From Alphaproteobacteria bacterium (GTDB taxonomy: Bacteria > Pseudomonadota > Alphaproteobacteria > MPNO01 > UBA2964), in assembly GCA_012103315.1 (NCBI GenBank), contig WLWZ01000009.1:62001-126000 (forward strand): a DNA stretch of 64,000 bases, in the 5' to 3' direction. Shown here in pieces: positions 1-8,414 of this stretch; within the stretch, counting starts at the first letter, position 1; each line of letters opens with the position of its first letter. The translations under genes were made by a program, and so were the position numbers. The notes below the pieces were generated by a model that ran no database searches, was not told where the DNA came from, and was given only the letters and a program-made list of their open reading frames with translations.

Positions 1-65
1 TGATTTCTGCTAGGTCTTTCGGCTAATAGACGATTGTCATTCTCTTATAGGAAAGCGCTGTATCT

Positions 66-2408
66 ATGGCTTGGAAAGTATTCGGAACCCGTGCCAAACG
101 GCTGGAAGATCCTTCGTTGTTGCGGGGAGAAGCAAACTTTATCGACGATATTCGTCTTCCTGACATGCTGCAGGCTGCCTTTGTTCGGAGCCCCTTCGCC
201 CATGCGGCGATTAACGGGATCGATGTTGATGCCGCGCTAGCGCACCCTGGGGTCCATGCGGTCTTCACGATGGATGATATACGCCCACAACTGATCAATG
301 AGCGGTTGGTCGTCGGCATGCCGAGCCCATCCTATAAGCAGAATCGTGATCGGCCAGCTCTTGCCTATGACGAAGCGACCTATGTTGGTGAACCCATAGC
401 GGTCGTAATTGCTGATGACCGATATATCGCGGAGGATGCCGCGACATTGGTTGAGGTCAATTATGACCCGTTACCGGCCTCCGCAGATTGCCGAGATGCC
501 ATGGTTCAGGGTGCGCCTGTTGCCCATCGCGATGCCGACCATAATTTGCTCGCAGAATTCAACATGGATTATGGCGATGTTGATGGTGCATTTGCGAACG
601 CTGCGCACACTTTCTCTGAGTCACTATGGATCCATCGCGGTGGGTCGCACTCGATCGAATGCCGTGGCTGTGTCGCCTCCTTTGATGAGTTTGCCGATCA
701 GGTGACTCTGTGGAGCTCAACGCAGATGCCGCATTCGTTGGAGACGACCTTCACCGATATGACGGGGCATGATGAAAATCGTTTACGGGTTATCACCCCA
801 GATGTCGGTGGTGGGTTTGGCCCCAAATTGGTGGTGTATCAAGAAGATGTCGTACTTTGTCTTGCAACCCGGATGATCAACCGTCCGATTAAATGGGCGG
901 AAGATCGACGAGAGCATTTCATCACGACGACGCAGGAACGCGATCAGTACTGGGAAGCGGAAATCGCCGTTGATGACGACGGTAGAATCCTTGGCATCAA
1001 GAGCGCTGTAATTCATGACCACGGAGCCTTTACGGCGCGTGGGGTGAACCTGCCCTATAACGCAGCAGAAACCATACCGCTGCCTTATGAAGTCCCCGCT
1101 TTCAGCACGCACGTGCGGCTGGCGCTAACCAACAAGGTGCCGGTTACGCCGGTCCGCGGCGCCGGCCATCCGCAAGGCGTCTTTGTTATGGAGAGGTTGA
1201 TGGATCGTGTTGCGGCAGAGCTTGGCATTGAACGTGATGAAGTGCGTCGCCGTAACCTGATTCCCGGCGATAAAATGCCGTACGAAAAACCACTCAAAAC
1301 GCGCGGTGGCATGCCGGTATTGCTGGACTCGGGCGATTATCCGGTATGTCAGCAAAGTGCTTTGGACAAAGCTGATTGGAATGGATTTCGCCCCCGTCAA
1401 GAAAAGGCCCGAGCTGAAGGGCGTTATCTCGGTATTGGCCTTGCCAACTATGTAAAAGGCACAGGTCGTGGGCCGTTTGAATCTGTGACCGTTCGGATCG
1501 GCCCATCTGGCAAAATTCACGTCTATACCGGCGGCACTGCCATTGGGCAGGGCACGCACACGATGATGGCGCAGATAGTCGGCGAGAAATTCGGTGGCGA
1601 TATGGAGAACATTACGGTGACTGCCGGTGATACCAGCACCATCTCGCTGGGTATCGGGACATCTAACAGTCGATTGGCCGTGGTTGCTGGGTCGTCAGCG
1701 CATGTCGCGGCGGAGAAAGTGCGCGACAAGGCCCTTAAGGTTGCGGCTCATATGTTGGAAGCCTCAGAAGAAGATTTGGAAATTGAGAACGGTGAAATTC
1801 ATGTTCGGGGCGTTCCCGGTTTGAAAGTAACGCTAGGGCAAGTTGCTCATGCTGTGGCCGGTACGCCTGGTTATGCATTGCCGGGTGGCATTGAGCCCGG
1901 GATGGAGGCAACTGAACATGTTGTGCTCGATAATCTCGCTTTTGCCTGCGGTACGGCAGTTGTCGAAGTTGAAGTTGATATCGAAACTGGGGGCGTCGAG
2001 ATCCTGAACTACGTGATCTCACATGATAGCGGGACAATTATTAATCCAATGATTGTCGACGGCCAGGTTCAGGGTGGGACCGCACACGGTATCGGCAACA
2101 CGCTGTATGAGTGGATGGGGTACGACGATGACGCTAATCCGGTTACAACAAACTTTGCCGAATATTTACTGATCTCCTCAACGGAGATGCCGAATATTGA
2201 CATCATCCATATTGAATCTCCGTCCCCTCTCAACCCGTTGGGCGTGAAGGGTGTTGGAGAATGTGGCGTCGTGCCAGCACCGTCTGCGATCATCTCTGCG
2301 GTAGAGGATGCGTTGAGGGATTTCAATGTTCATCTCACACGGGCACCGCTGATGCCATCGGAGATTATTGAAGCGATTGCTGACGGAAAAAATCAGGATG
2401 CTGCATGA
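66..2408 (+). CDS. xanthine dehydrogenase family protein, molybdopterin-binding (large) subunit
   Basis: 780 aa; N-term 'RLEDPSLLRGEANFIDDIRLPDMLQAAFVRSPFAHA', 'DVGGGFGPK', C-term 'GVKGVGECGVVPAPSAIISAVEDAL' (catalytic Glu motif). Confidence 0.93.
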   Translation: MAWKVFGTRAKRLEDPSLLRGEANFIDDIRLPDMLQAAFVRSPFAHAAINGIDVDAALAHPGVHAVFTMDDIRPQLINERLVVGMPSPSYKQNRDRPALAYDEATYVGEPIAVVIADDRYIAEDAATLVEVNYDPLPASADCRDAMVQGAPVAHRDADHNLLAEFNMDYGDVDGAFANAAHTFSESLWIHRGGSHSIECRGCVASFDEFADQVTLWSSTQMPHSLETTFTDMTGHDENRLRVITPDVGGGFGPKLVVYQEDVVLCLATRMINRPIKWAEDRREHFITTTQERDQYWEAEIAVDDDGRILGIKSAVIHDHGAFTARGVNLPYNAAETIPLPYEVPAFSTHVRLALTNKVPVTPVRGAGHPQGVFVMERLMDRVAAELGIERDEVRRRNLIPGDKMPYEKPLKTRGGMPVLLDSGDYPVCQQSALDKADWNGFRPRQEKARAEGRYLGIGLANYVKGTGRGPFESVTVRIGPSGKIHVYTGGTAIGQGTHTMMAQIVGEKFGGDMENITVTAGDTSTISLGIGTSNSRLAVVAGSSAHVAAEKVRDKALKVAAHMLEASEEDLEIENGEIHVRGVPGLKVTLGQVAHAVAGTPGYALPGGIEPGMEATEHVVLDNLAFACGTAVVEVEVDIETGGVEILNYVISHDSGTIINPMIVDGQVQGGTAHGIGNTLYEWMGYDDDANPVTTNFAEYLLISSTEMPNIDIIHIESPSPLNPLGVKGVGECGVVPAPSAIISAVEDALRDFNVHLTRAPLMPSEIIEAIADGKNQDAA

Positions 2409-3289
2409 GCATTCGATTTGATGACATTGGCGACCGACTTAAGGCTTTTCGGCTCGCCTCCGGTTTAAGTGCTGATGAGATCGCCAATCGTATCGGTATT
2501 TCGCGCACAGCGTTGTATCGCTTTGAGAAGGGCGAAGTCGCTAAGATAGATACATTGGAGAAACTCGCTGAGCTGCTGGACGTTTCGGTGCCCACACTCT
2601 TGGGAGTTGGGGTGGAATACATACCGTCTGCTGTCGCTTTCTTTGAACGGCTGCGTCAGATCGAGGAAACTACCGAACATATCGTTGTCCTGGCGGGACC
2701 AGTTTCGTTTCTGCTGGCCTCCGATGTATTTGACCAGACATTAGAACAATGTTTGATCGAGAGTATCCCCGCGGAGGAGGTTGATCGGGATCGGGCTGAA
2801 GAACAAGTTCACGGACTCCTGCCGATCCTCAAGCAACGGAAAGAGACCTATCGTGAGCGGCAGCCCGGCATTTTGAATTTAATCTCCGGTGCCGAGATCG
2901 AACGGTTTCTGCAGAACGGTCTCGTCGGTCGGCTGGATCTGCCACAGGACGTTTTGCGAGAACGGCGAGCACGAGCGCGAGCTGAAGCCGAACATCTGGT
3001 GACGATGATGGAAGAGGAACCGATTGCGGTTCAGATCGGTATCGTTCCCGGAAATCTACCGCATACCAGTTTCCAGATTTTCCGTCAGGCAGACCGCAAA
3101 GTGCTAGCTATGAGTCCGTTTCGTCTTGGCGAGCAGCCGAATGTCCATGGCGGGATCGCGATGATTACCTCAGCACCCGAAGCGCTCGAGTTACATGAAC
3201 GCACTGTGCAGGATTTGTGGCGGCGGGCTCTTCGTGGAGCGGAGGCGGCAAATTTTATGCGCCAGCTTATCGCGCGCCAGCCCAACTAA
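2405..3289 (+). CDS. XRE-family helix-turn-helix transcriptional regulator
   Basis: N-terminal HTH 'FRLASGLSADEIANRIGISRTALYRFEKGEVAKIDTLEKLAELLDV'; overlaps the upstream CDS by 4 nt. Confidence 0.88.
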   Translation: MSIRFDDIGDRLKAFRLASGLSADEIANRIGISRTALYRFEKGEVAKIDTLEKLAELLDVSVPTLLGVGVEYIPSAVAFFERLRQIEETTEHIVVLAGPVSFLLASDVFDQTLEQCLIESIPAEEVDRDRAEEQVHGLLPILKQRKETYRERQPGILNLISGAEIERFLQNGLVGRLDLPQDVLRERRARARAEAEHLVTMMEEEPIAVQIGIVPGNLPHTSFQIFRQADRKVLAMSPFRLGEQPNVHGGIAMITSAPEALELHERTVQDLWRRALRGAEAANFMRQLIARQPN

Positions 3290-3298
3290 TCATCGGTC

Positions 3299-4630
3299 AT
3301 GTCCAGCGATATAACAGAGCGCGCCGCACAGGCTGTTGCGCATCACAGTGAAGGCAGATTAAGCGAAGCAGAAGAGGCCTATCGTGAAGTGCTCGCTGAA
3401 CGGCCTGATTATCCTGCAGTGTTGCATAATCTAGGTGTGCTCTTGGCGAGCTCGGATCGCCTCAATGAGGCAATTGTAGAGTTCAATAAAGCTGTCGATT
3501 TTGACCCGGACTACGAACCTGCGTTGTCGAGTGGTGCGAAAGCTTTGCAGCAGGTCGGTCGTTATGAAGAGGCGGCGAAAGCTTATGCACAAGTCATTGT
3601 CATTGATCCAGAACATTACGGTGCGCAGCTCGCGCTTGGGAAACTGTGGTTACGGCTCGGTCGTCGTGACCGGGCAATGGATTTCTTTGCCCGAACAATG
3701 GACTTACGGCGCGGTGAAAACCGTGCGGGTACACCGGATAAACCTCTGACAGCGACAACGCGCGCGAAGTTGCTGCACGATATTGATCAGTTTCGCTATC
3801 TCGCCACCCAGAAACGCGATAGCGAACGCGTCTATTCTTTGGCGCGGGCTTATGAATTCGCTATGAAGCGCATCGATTGGCCGGACGACGATAACCTCGC
3901 TGTAGACCTATCCTCTGAACAACTCGCCCTGTTCGGCGAAAGCTACAACTATCCAAACTTTATTGCCGATGCAGCGGAGCTTTCCGGTGGAACCGTAAAT
4001 CCGCAAATAGCTGTCAGCGAAGTTTTACAAGCCTTTCAAACGAGTACACCCGGGATCGCATGGTTCGATGACTTGCTCACGCCGGAAGCCCTAGCGCGTC
4101 TGCAACGCTATCTGCTGAACAGCACTATCTGGTTTGATTTTTCCCATATTGGCGGGTTTCTCGCGGCCTATCTGGAAGATGGGCTCGCTTGTCCGCTGTT
4201 GTTACAAATTGCCGATGACATCCGGGCAAAGTTTCCCGAAATTCTTGGGGAGCATCCGTTGACACAAGCATGGGCGTTTAAGGGGCTGGCGGGTGACAAG
4301 CCGATTGATACCCACGCAGATGACGCAACGGTTAGTCTCAATTTCTGGGTAACGCCTAATAGTGCGAACTTGAGTCCAGAGCGCGGTGGTCTGGATATTT
4401 ATACTATGCCGCCGCCAGATGATTGGGCGGTTAAGGATTACGATCAGGATAAAGATGCGATCAGAAGGTTTCTTGACGAGCAGGGAGACCAGAAGATCAC
4501 GATTCCTTACGGTGAAAACCGTGCGGTTTTGTTCGATTCACGACTGTTTCATGGTTCTGATGCGCCGAATTTTGCCATCGGCTATGAAAATCACCGAATT
4601 AACATCACCATGCTGTTCGGAACCCGATAG
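3299..4630 (+). CDS. TPR-repeat protein with C-terminal 2OG-Fe(II) oxygenase-like domain
   Basis: TPR repeats 'AVAHHSEGRLSEAEEAYREVLAERPDYPAVLHNLGVLL'; C-term 'DTHADDATVSLNFWVTP...RAVLFDSRLFHGSDAP..HRINITMLFG' (HxD...H pattern). Confidence 0.75.
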   Translation: MSSDITERAAQAVAHHSEGRLSEAEEAYREVLAERPDYPAVLHNLGVLLASSDRLNEAIVEFNKAVDFDPDYEPALSSGAKALQQVGRYEEAAKAYAQVIVIDPEHYGAQLALGKLWLRLGRRDRAMDFFARTMDLRRGENRAGTPDKPLTATTRAKLLHDIDQFRYLATQKRDSERVYSLARAYEFAMKRIDWPDDDNLAVDLSSEQLALFGESYNYPNFIADAAELSGGTVNPQIAVSEVLQAFQTSTPGIAWFDDLLTPEALARLQRYLLNSTIWFDFSHIGGFLAAYLEDGLACPLLLQIADDIRAKFPEILGEHPLTQAWAFKGLAGDKPIDTHADDATVSLNFWVTPNSANLSPERGGLDIYTMPPPDDWAVKDYDQDKDAIRRFLDEQGDQKITIPYGENRAVLFDSRLFHGSDAPNFAIGYENHRINITMLFGTR

Positions 4631-4726
4631 GCAAATGATTGTACCAAAAATGGAACATGTCTTTATTTTGTTACAAATGAGTGCTATAAAATCGTTAAAG
4701 AGAGACGCAAAAAGGGCCAATACGCC

Positions 4727-5599
4727 ATGACTGACCTGACACCGGAGGATAAATACTCCGCCAAACCGATCCGCATTGGGGAGGTTGACCCTCATCCTGA
4801 CAAACCCACCGGAGAATTTATCTCGATTGTCGTGTCCAACGACTACGTCAACGATGAGTACCTCAAGGTAGTGCTCGATGTGCCGGATCGTGCTTTGACG
4901 GCGAAGGCTGGTCAGTTCTTTCATCTGTTATGCCCGACCCCTGATGGCGCTGAGGTGTGGATGCGCCGTCCAATGAGTATCTATCGGGTTGATAGTGCCA
5001 ATAAGCGTCTCGAATTTCTCTATAAGAAAGAGGGGCGCGGCACCCAGGGCATGGCAATGCTCGAGAGGGGAGAAGAGTTTAATATTGTTGGGCCGCTCGG
5101 CGTTGGCTTTTGGCTCGAAGAAGACTGGAAGAATATCGTCGTGCTGGGTCGCGGCGTTGGGCTGGCGACATTGGCGCCGTTGTCACAATTGGCGGCAGAA
5201 AATAATGTTGGTGTCACCGCAATCCTGAGCGCGCGAAATCCGGAAGTTGTCATGTCGCGAGATTTGTTCGAAGGCCTCGGTGCTAACGTGATTGAAGTCG
5301 TTGATACCGACAGTAGCAGCGATGTCGATAATGTCGAAAAAATTCTCGAAGGGTTGATTGCGGACGGTAAGGCCGACGCATTCTTTACCTGCGGATCAAA
5401 CCGGCTGCTCAGCTTAATGAAGCGTCTCGGCAAAACGCATGACGTCGCGGGTCAGGTGGCGATGGAACAGAACATGGCCTGTGGTCTGGGCGCTTGTTAC
5501 ATCTGTATGCGGACATTCGAAGTCGATGGCGAGAAGACGCTGCGCCGGGTGTGCCGCGAAGGACCATGTTTCAATATGCAGGAGGCTGTCGGATGGTAG
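4727..5599 (+). CDS. pyrK: dihydroorotate dehydrogenase electron-transfer subunit (PyrK-like FAD/[2Fe-2S] protein)
   Basis: FAD motif 'RRPMSIY'; C-terminal 2Fe-2S 'MACGLGACYICMRTF...RRVCREGPCFN'; overlaps the PyrD-like CDS. Confidence 0.8.
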   Translation: MTDLTPEDKYSAKPIRIGEVDPHPDKPTGEFISIVVSNDYVNDEYLKVVLDVPDRALTAKAGQFFHLLCPTPDGAEVWMRRPMSIYRVDSANKRLEFLYKKEGRGTQGMAMLERGEEFNIVGPLGVGFWLEEDWKNIVVLGRGVGLATLAPLSQLAAENNVGVTAILSARNPEVVMSRDLFEGLGANVIEVVDTDSSSDVDNVEKILEGLIADGKADAFFTCGSNRLLSLMKRLGKTHDVAGQVAMEQNMACGLGACYICMRTFEVDGEKTLRRVCREGPCFNMQEAVGW

Positions 5600-6540
5600 A
5601 TCTTTCCGTAAAAATTGGGGACATAACCCTACAGAACCCGATCATGCCGGCATCCGGTGCGTTTTCATGGGATTATGGCGACGTCATCGACCTCAATCGT
5701 CTCGGCGGGCTGGTCGCGAAAACCATTTGCCGCGAGCCGCGTCTCGGCAATCCGACACCGCGCATGGCTGAAACAGAAGCAGGCATCATCCAGTCGATTG
5801 GCTTGCCGGGCAAAGGTATCGACTATTTTCTCGAAAATATTGTGCCTGAATATAACAAGTGGGAACCCCCTTTGATCGTCAGTGTTTCTGCCGATACGGC
5901 GGAAGATTTCGCCGCGATGACCCGTGACCTTACCGTTGATGGCGTCGATGTCATTGAAGTCAATATTTCATGCCCAACCAAAGCGCCGAGCGGAGGCAAC
6001 TTCGCGATGCACTCCGAACATACCAAAGAGGTCATGGATGGAATTCGCGCGGCAACTGACAAACCCGTTTGGGCGAAGCTATCGCCAAATGCTGGGGATA
6101 TTGTCTCGATTGCTGTTGCGGCTGAAGAAGCGGGCGCTGATGCGCTGGTATTGTGCAATACATTTTTGAGCTTGAAAATTCGAACCGATAATTTCCGTCC
6201 GGCCCTAGGCAATAAGTTTGGTGGATTGGTATCGCCTGCTCTCAAACCCATTGTGATGCGGATGGTGTATCAGGTGGCCCAGGAATGCTCGATCCCGGTT
6301 ATCGGTATTGGTGGCGTGACCAAAGCGGAAGATGTGGTTGAGTATATGCTCGCAGGAGCTTCTGGTGTCGGGATCGGCTATGCCGGTTTCAGAAACCCAA
6401 CTACCCTAACGACGATCATCGACGACCTTGATGAATGGTGTGACGAGCGCGGCATCAAGGAAATCTCCGAGTTGATCGGTGCGGTCCGGGATGACGATAT
6501 TGAATGGGACCCGTTGGTTGCTGCCTCTCAGGGCGTTTGA
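5593..6540 (+). CDS. pyrD: dihydroorotate dehydrogenase (class 1B-like)
   Basis: Start taken at ATG 5593 (7-nt overlap with upstream stop) rather than the longest-ORF start 5494; 'NPIMPASGAFSWDYG', 'GNPTPRMAETEAGIIQSIGLPGKG', 'VNISCPTKAPSGG', 'GGLVSPALKPIVMRMVYQV'. Confidence 0.82.
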   Translation: MVDLSVKIGDITLQNPIMPASGAFSWDYGDVIDLNRLGGLVAKTICREPRLGNPTPRMAETEAGIIQSIGLPGKGIDYFLENIVPEYNKWEPPLIVSVSADTAEDFAAMTRDLTVDGVDVIEVNISCPTKAPSGGNFAMHSEHTKEVMDGIRAATDKPVWAKLSPNAGDIVSIAVAAEEAGADALVLCNTFLSLKIRTDNFRPALGNKFGGLVSPALKPIVMRMVYQVAQECSIPVIGIGGVTKAEDVVEYMLAGASGVGIGYAGFRNPTTLTTIIDDLDEWCDERGIKEISELIGAVRDDDIEWDPLVAASQGV

Positions 6541-6549
6541 TCTGATCCG

Positions 6550-7455
6550 TTAGCTGCCGTCGCCCGGCACGGTGCCGGGTGGTAATGCTGCCACGTGATC
6601 GTATATCTCACCAGGTTTGGTGAACCAGATTCTGTCGGCATCTGGGTGATTGACGATATGGGTTAGGATGTCCCGCAACCCCGCAAGACGATAAGGCTGC
6701 CCGACCACGAACGTGTGCAAGGCGAGCGAAAAGACCAATGGTTGTTTTTGGCTTTGTCGCATTTGCTCATCAAAATGCCCACAAACCATCTCGGTAAATT
6801 GGCTGGCCGTATGACGGCGTGACAGCTGTGCCGGGGAGTCATTGATCTCGATATGATAGGGGATCATGAGGAGCCGTCCGTTGCGGGTGCGCATCCAGGT
6901 CGGTTGATCATCGCACGACCAATCCATGATGAACCGATAGCCAGCTTCTTGCAGGAGGTCCGGCGTATAGTCGCTTTCAGATATCCACGGGCCCATCCAA
7001 CCACCGGGACCATCGCCCTCATATTTTTTGAAGGCTTCTGTCGCGGTGTTAATTAGCGCACACTCTTCATTTTCGGGGTAGTCGCCCTGTTGTTCTGAAT
7101 TGGTAATGCCGTGGCCGACAAACTCATCGCCACGTTCGCGAATGCGGGCGGGGATTTGTGGCGCATAGTCATAGATCGATGTGTTCATCAAATGACAGGC
7201 AGGCAAGCCAAACCCTTCGAGCAGCTCAAACACCCGCCAGATACCGACACGAAGCCCATAATCACGCCAGGCGAAATTCCGCACATCTGGTTGAACGCCT
7301 GGATTGGTCGGTGTGTGACCCAACCCTTCGCCAAAGCTGAAATGCTCAATATTCATGCCGATATAGAAAGCTAGGCGCTTGCCGTCGGGCCAGTCATAAT
7401 CCGGGCGTTCGGTAATCGGTGAATAGTCGTAACGACCGTGCTGCTTGAGTTCCAT
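6550..7455 (-). CDS. polysaccharide deacetylase family protein (PuuE/allantoinase-like)
   Basis: 'GLRVGIWRVFELLEGFGLPACHLMNTSIYDYAPQIPARIRERGDEFVGHGITNSEQQGDY'; internal Met start preferred over ORF start 7539. Confidence 0.82.
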   Translation of the reverse strand: MELKQHGRYDYSPITERPDYDWPDGKRLAFYIGMNIEHFSFGEGLGHTPTNPGVQPDVRNFAWRDYGLRVGIWRVFELLEGFGLPACHLMNTSIYDYAPQIPARIRERGDEFVGHGITNSEQQGDYPENEECALINTATEAFKKYEGDGPGGWMGPWISESDYTPDLLQEAGYRFIMDWSCDDQPTWMRTRNGRLLMIPYHIEINDSPAQLSRRHTASQFTEMVCGHFDEQMRQSQKQPLVFSLALHTFVVGQPYRLAGLRDILTHIVNHPDADRIWFTKPGEIYDHVAALPPGTVPGDGS

Positions 7456-7556
7456 TTCTGGCGCTTTCACTCTGTTTGAAGGTGCAGAATGGCATTGCCT
7501 AAACCGCCCTGCAAGACCGCGTTGCAGCTTCTTCGACATAGGATTACCGTAGTGGT

Positions 7557-8405
7557 ATGTCAGTTGAAATTATTCCCTGCAGCGAGACCATGGCGGCGGA
7601 AGTCCGCGGGGTTGATCTTGCACAGCCGATCGATACGGCAACAGCGCAAACACTCCTCGACGCCTGGCATGAATTTGTGCTGCTGCTGTTTCGCAATCAG
7701 GAAATGGATAATCAGCAACTCAAATCCAGTGCCGCATGGATTGGGGAAACGTCACAAATCGCCATGCCGGTGGATCGCCGAGGTGATGACGATGTTGAAA
7801 TTCAGAAGGTCTCCAACATTCTGGACGAGGCAGGCAAACCCATCGGTGCGCTTGGCGACGGTGAGATGTGGTTTCACCATGACAACTCCTTCACCCCGGC
7901 ACCAGACAAAGCGACATGGCTTTATGCGGTCGAGTTGCCGTCATCGGGCGGCAATACGATGTTTGGCAATTGCTATGAAGCCTATGAAGCCTTGCCTGCT
8001 GATTTGAAACAAGAAGTCGAGGGTAGGAGGGTTTTGCAGGTTTACGATTTTACGGTTCGTGAAAAACCGGCACGCGACGAATTGGATAATATTCCACATT
8101 GCTGGCAGCCAGCGGTGGTTCAACACCCGGTCACAGGCCGCAAGGCGCTTTATCTGGATCGCTTGATGACGGCGGCGATTGACGGATGCGATAAGAGCGA
8201 AAGCGACGATCTATTGGCGCAATTATTCCCCTATATCGAACGTGTCGATTACGAGCATGAATGGCAGCTCGGTGACTATGTCATCTGGGACAACCGCTGC
8301 TCGGTTCATGCGCGCCGTAACTTTCCGGCTGATGAGCGTCGTCTGCTTAAACGTGGCAAAGTCGAGGGTGACCGGCTGCTGGCTGCGAAAGCCGCAGCAG
8401 GCTGA
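7557..8405 (+). CDS. TauD/TfdA family Fe(II)/2-oxoglutarate dioxygenase
   Basis: 'EMWFHHDNSFTPAPDKATWLYAVELPSSGGNTMFGNCYEAYEALP', 'WDNRCSVHARRNFPADERRLLKR'. Confidence 0.9.
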   Translation: MSVEIIPCSETMAAEVRGVDLAQPIDTATAQTLLDAWHEFVLLLFRNQEMDNQQLKSSAAWIGETSQIAMPVDRRGDDDVEIQKVSNILDEAGKPIGALGDGEMWFHHDNSFTPAPDKATWLYAVELPSSGGNTMFGNCYEAYEALPADLKQEVEGRRVLQVYDFTVREKPARDELDNIPHCWQPAVVQHPVTGRKALYLDRLMTAAIDGCDKSESDDLLAQLFPYIERVDYEHEWQLGDYVIWDNRCSVHARRNFPADERRLLKRGKVEGDRLLAAKAAAG

Positions 8406-8414
8406 ATCGTATCC

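Noticed and set aside
783-2326. Several antisense ORFs (60-144 aa) within the first Mo-hydroxylase gene
   Set aside because: Shadow ORFs of a strongly supported CDS; no RBS or domain evidence. The same reasoning excludes other short antisense ORFs across the window.
6563-6579. Perfect palindrome CCCGGCACGGTGCCGGG near the convergent 6540/6550 ends
   Set aside because: Falls in the coding end of the deacetylase ('PGTVPG') and has no following T-tract, so I do not call it a terminator.
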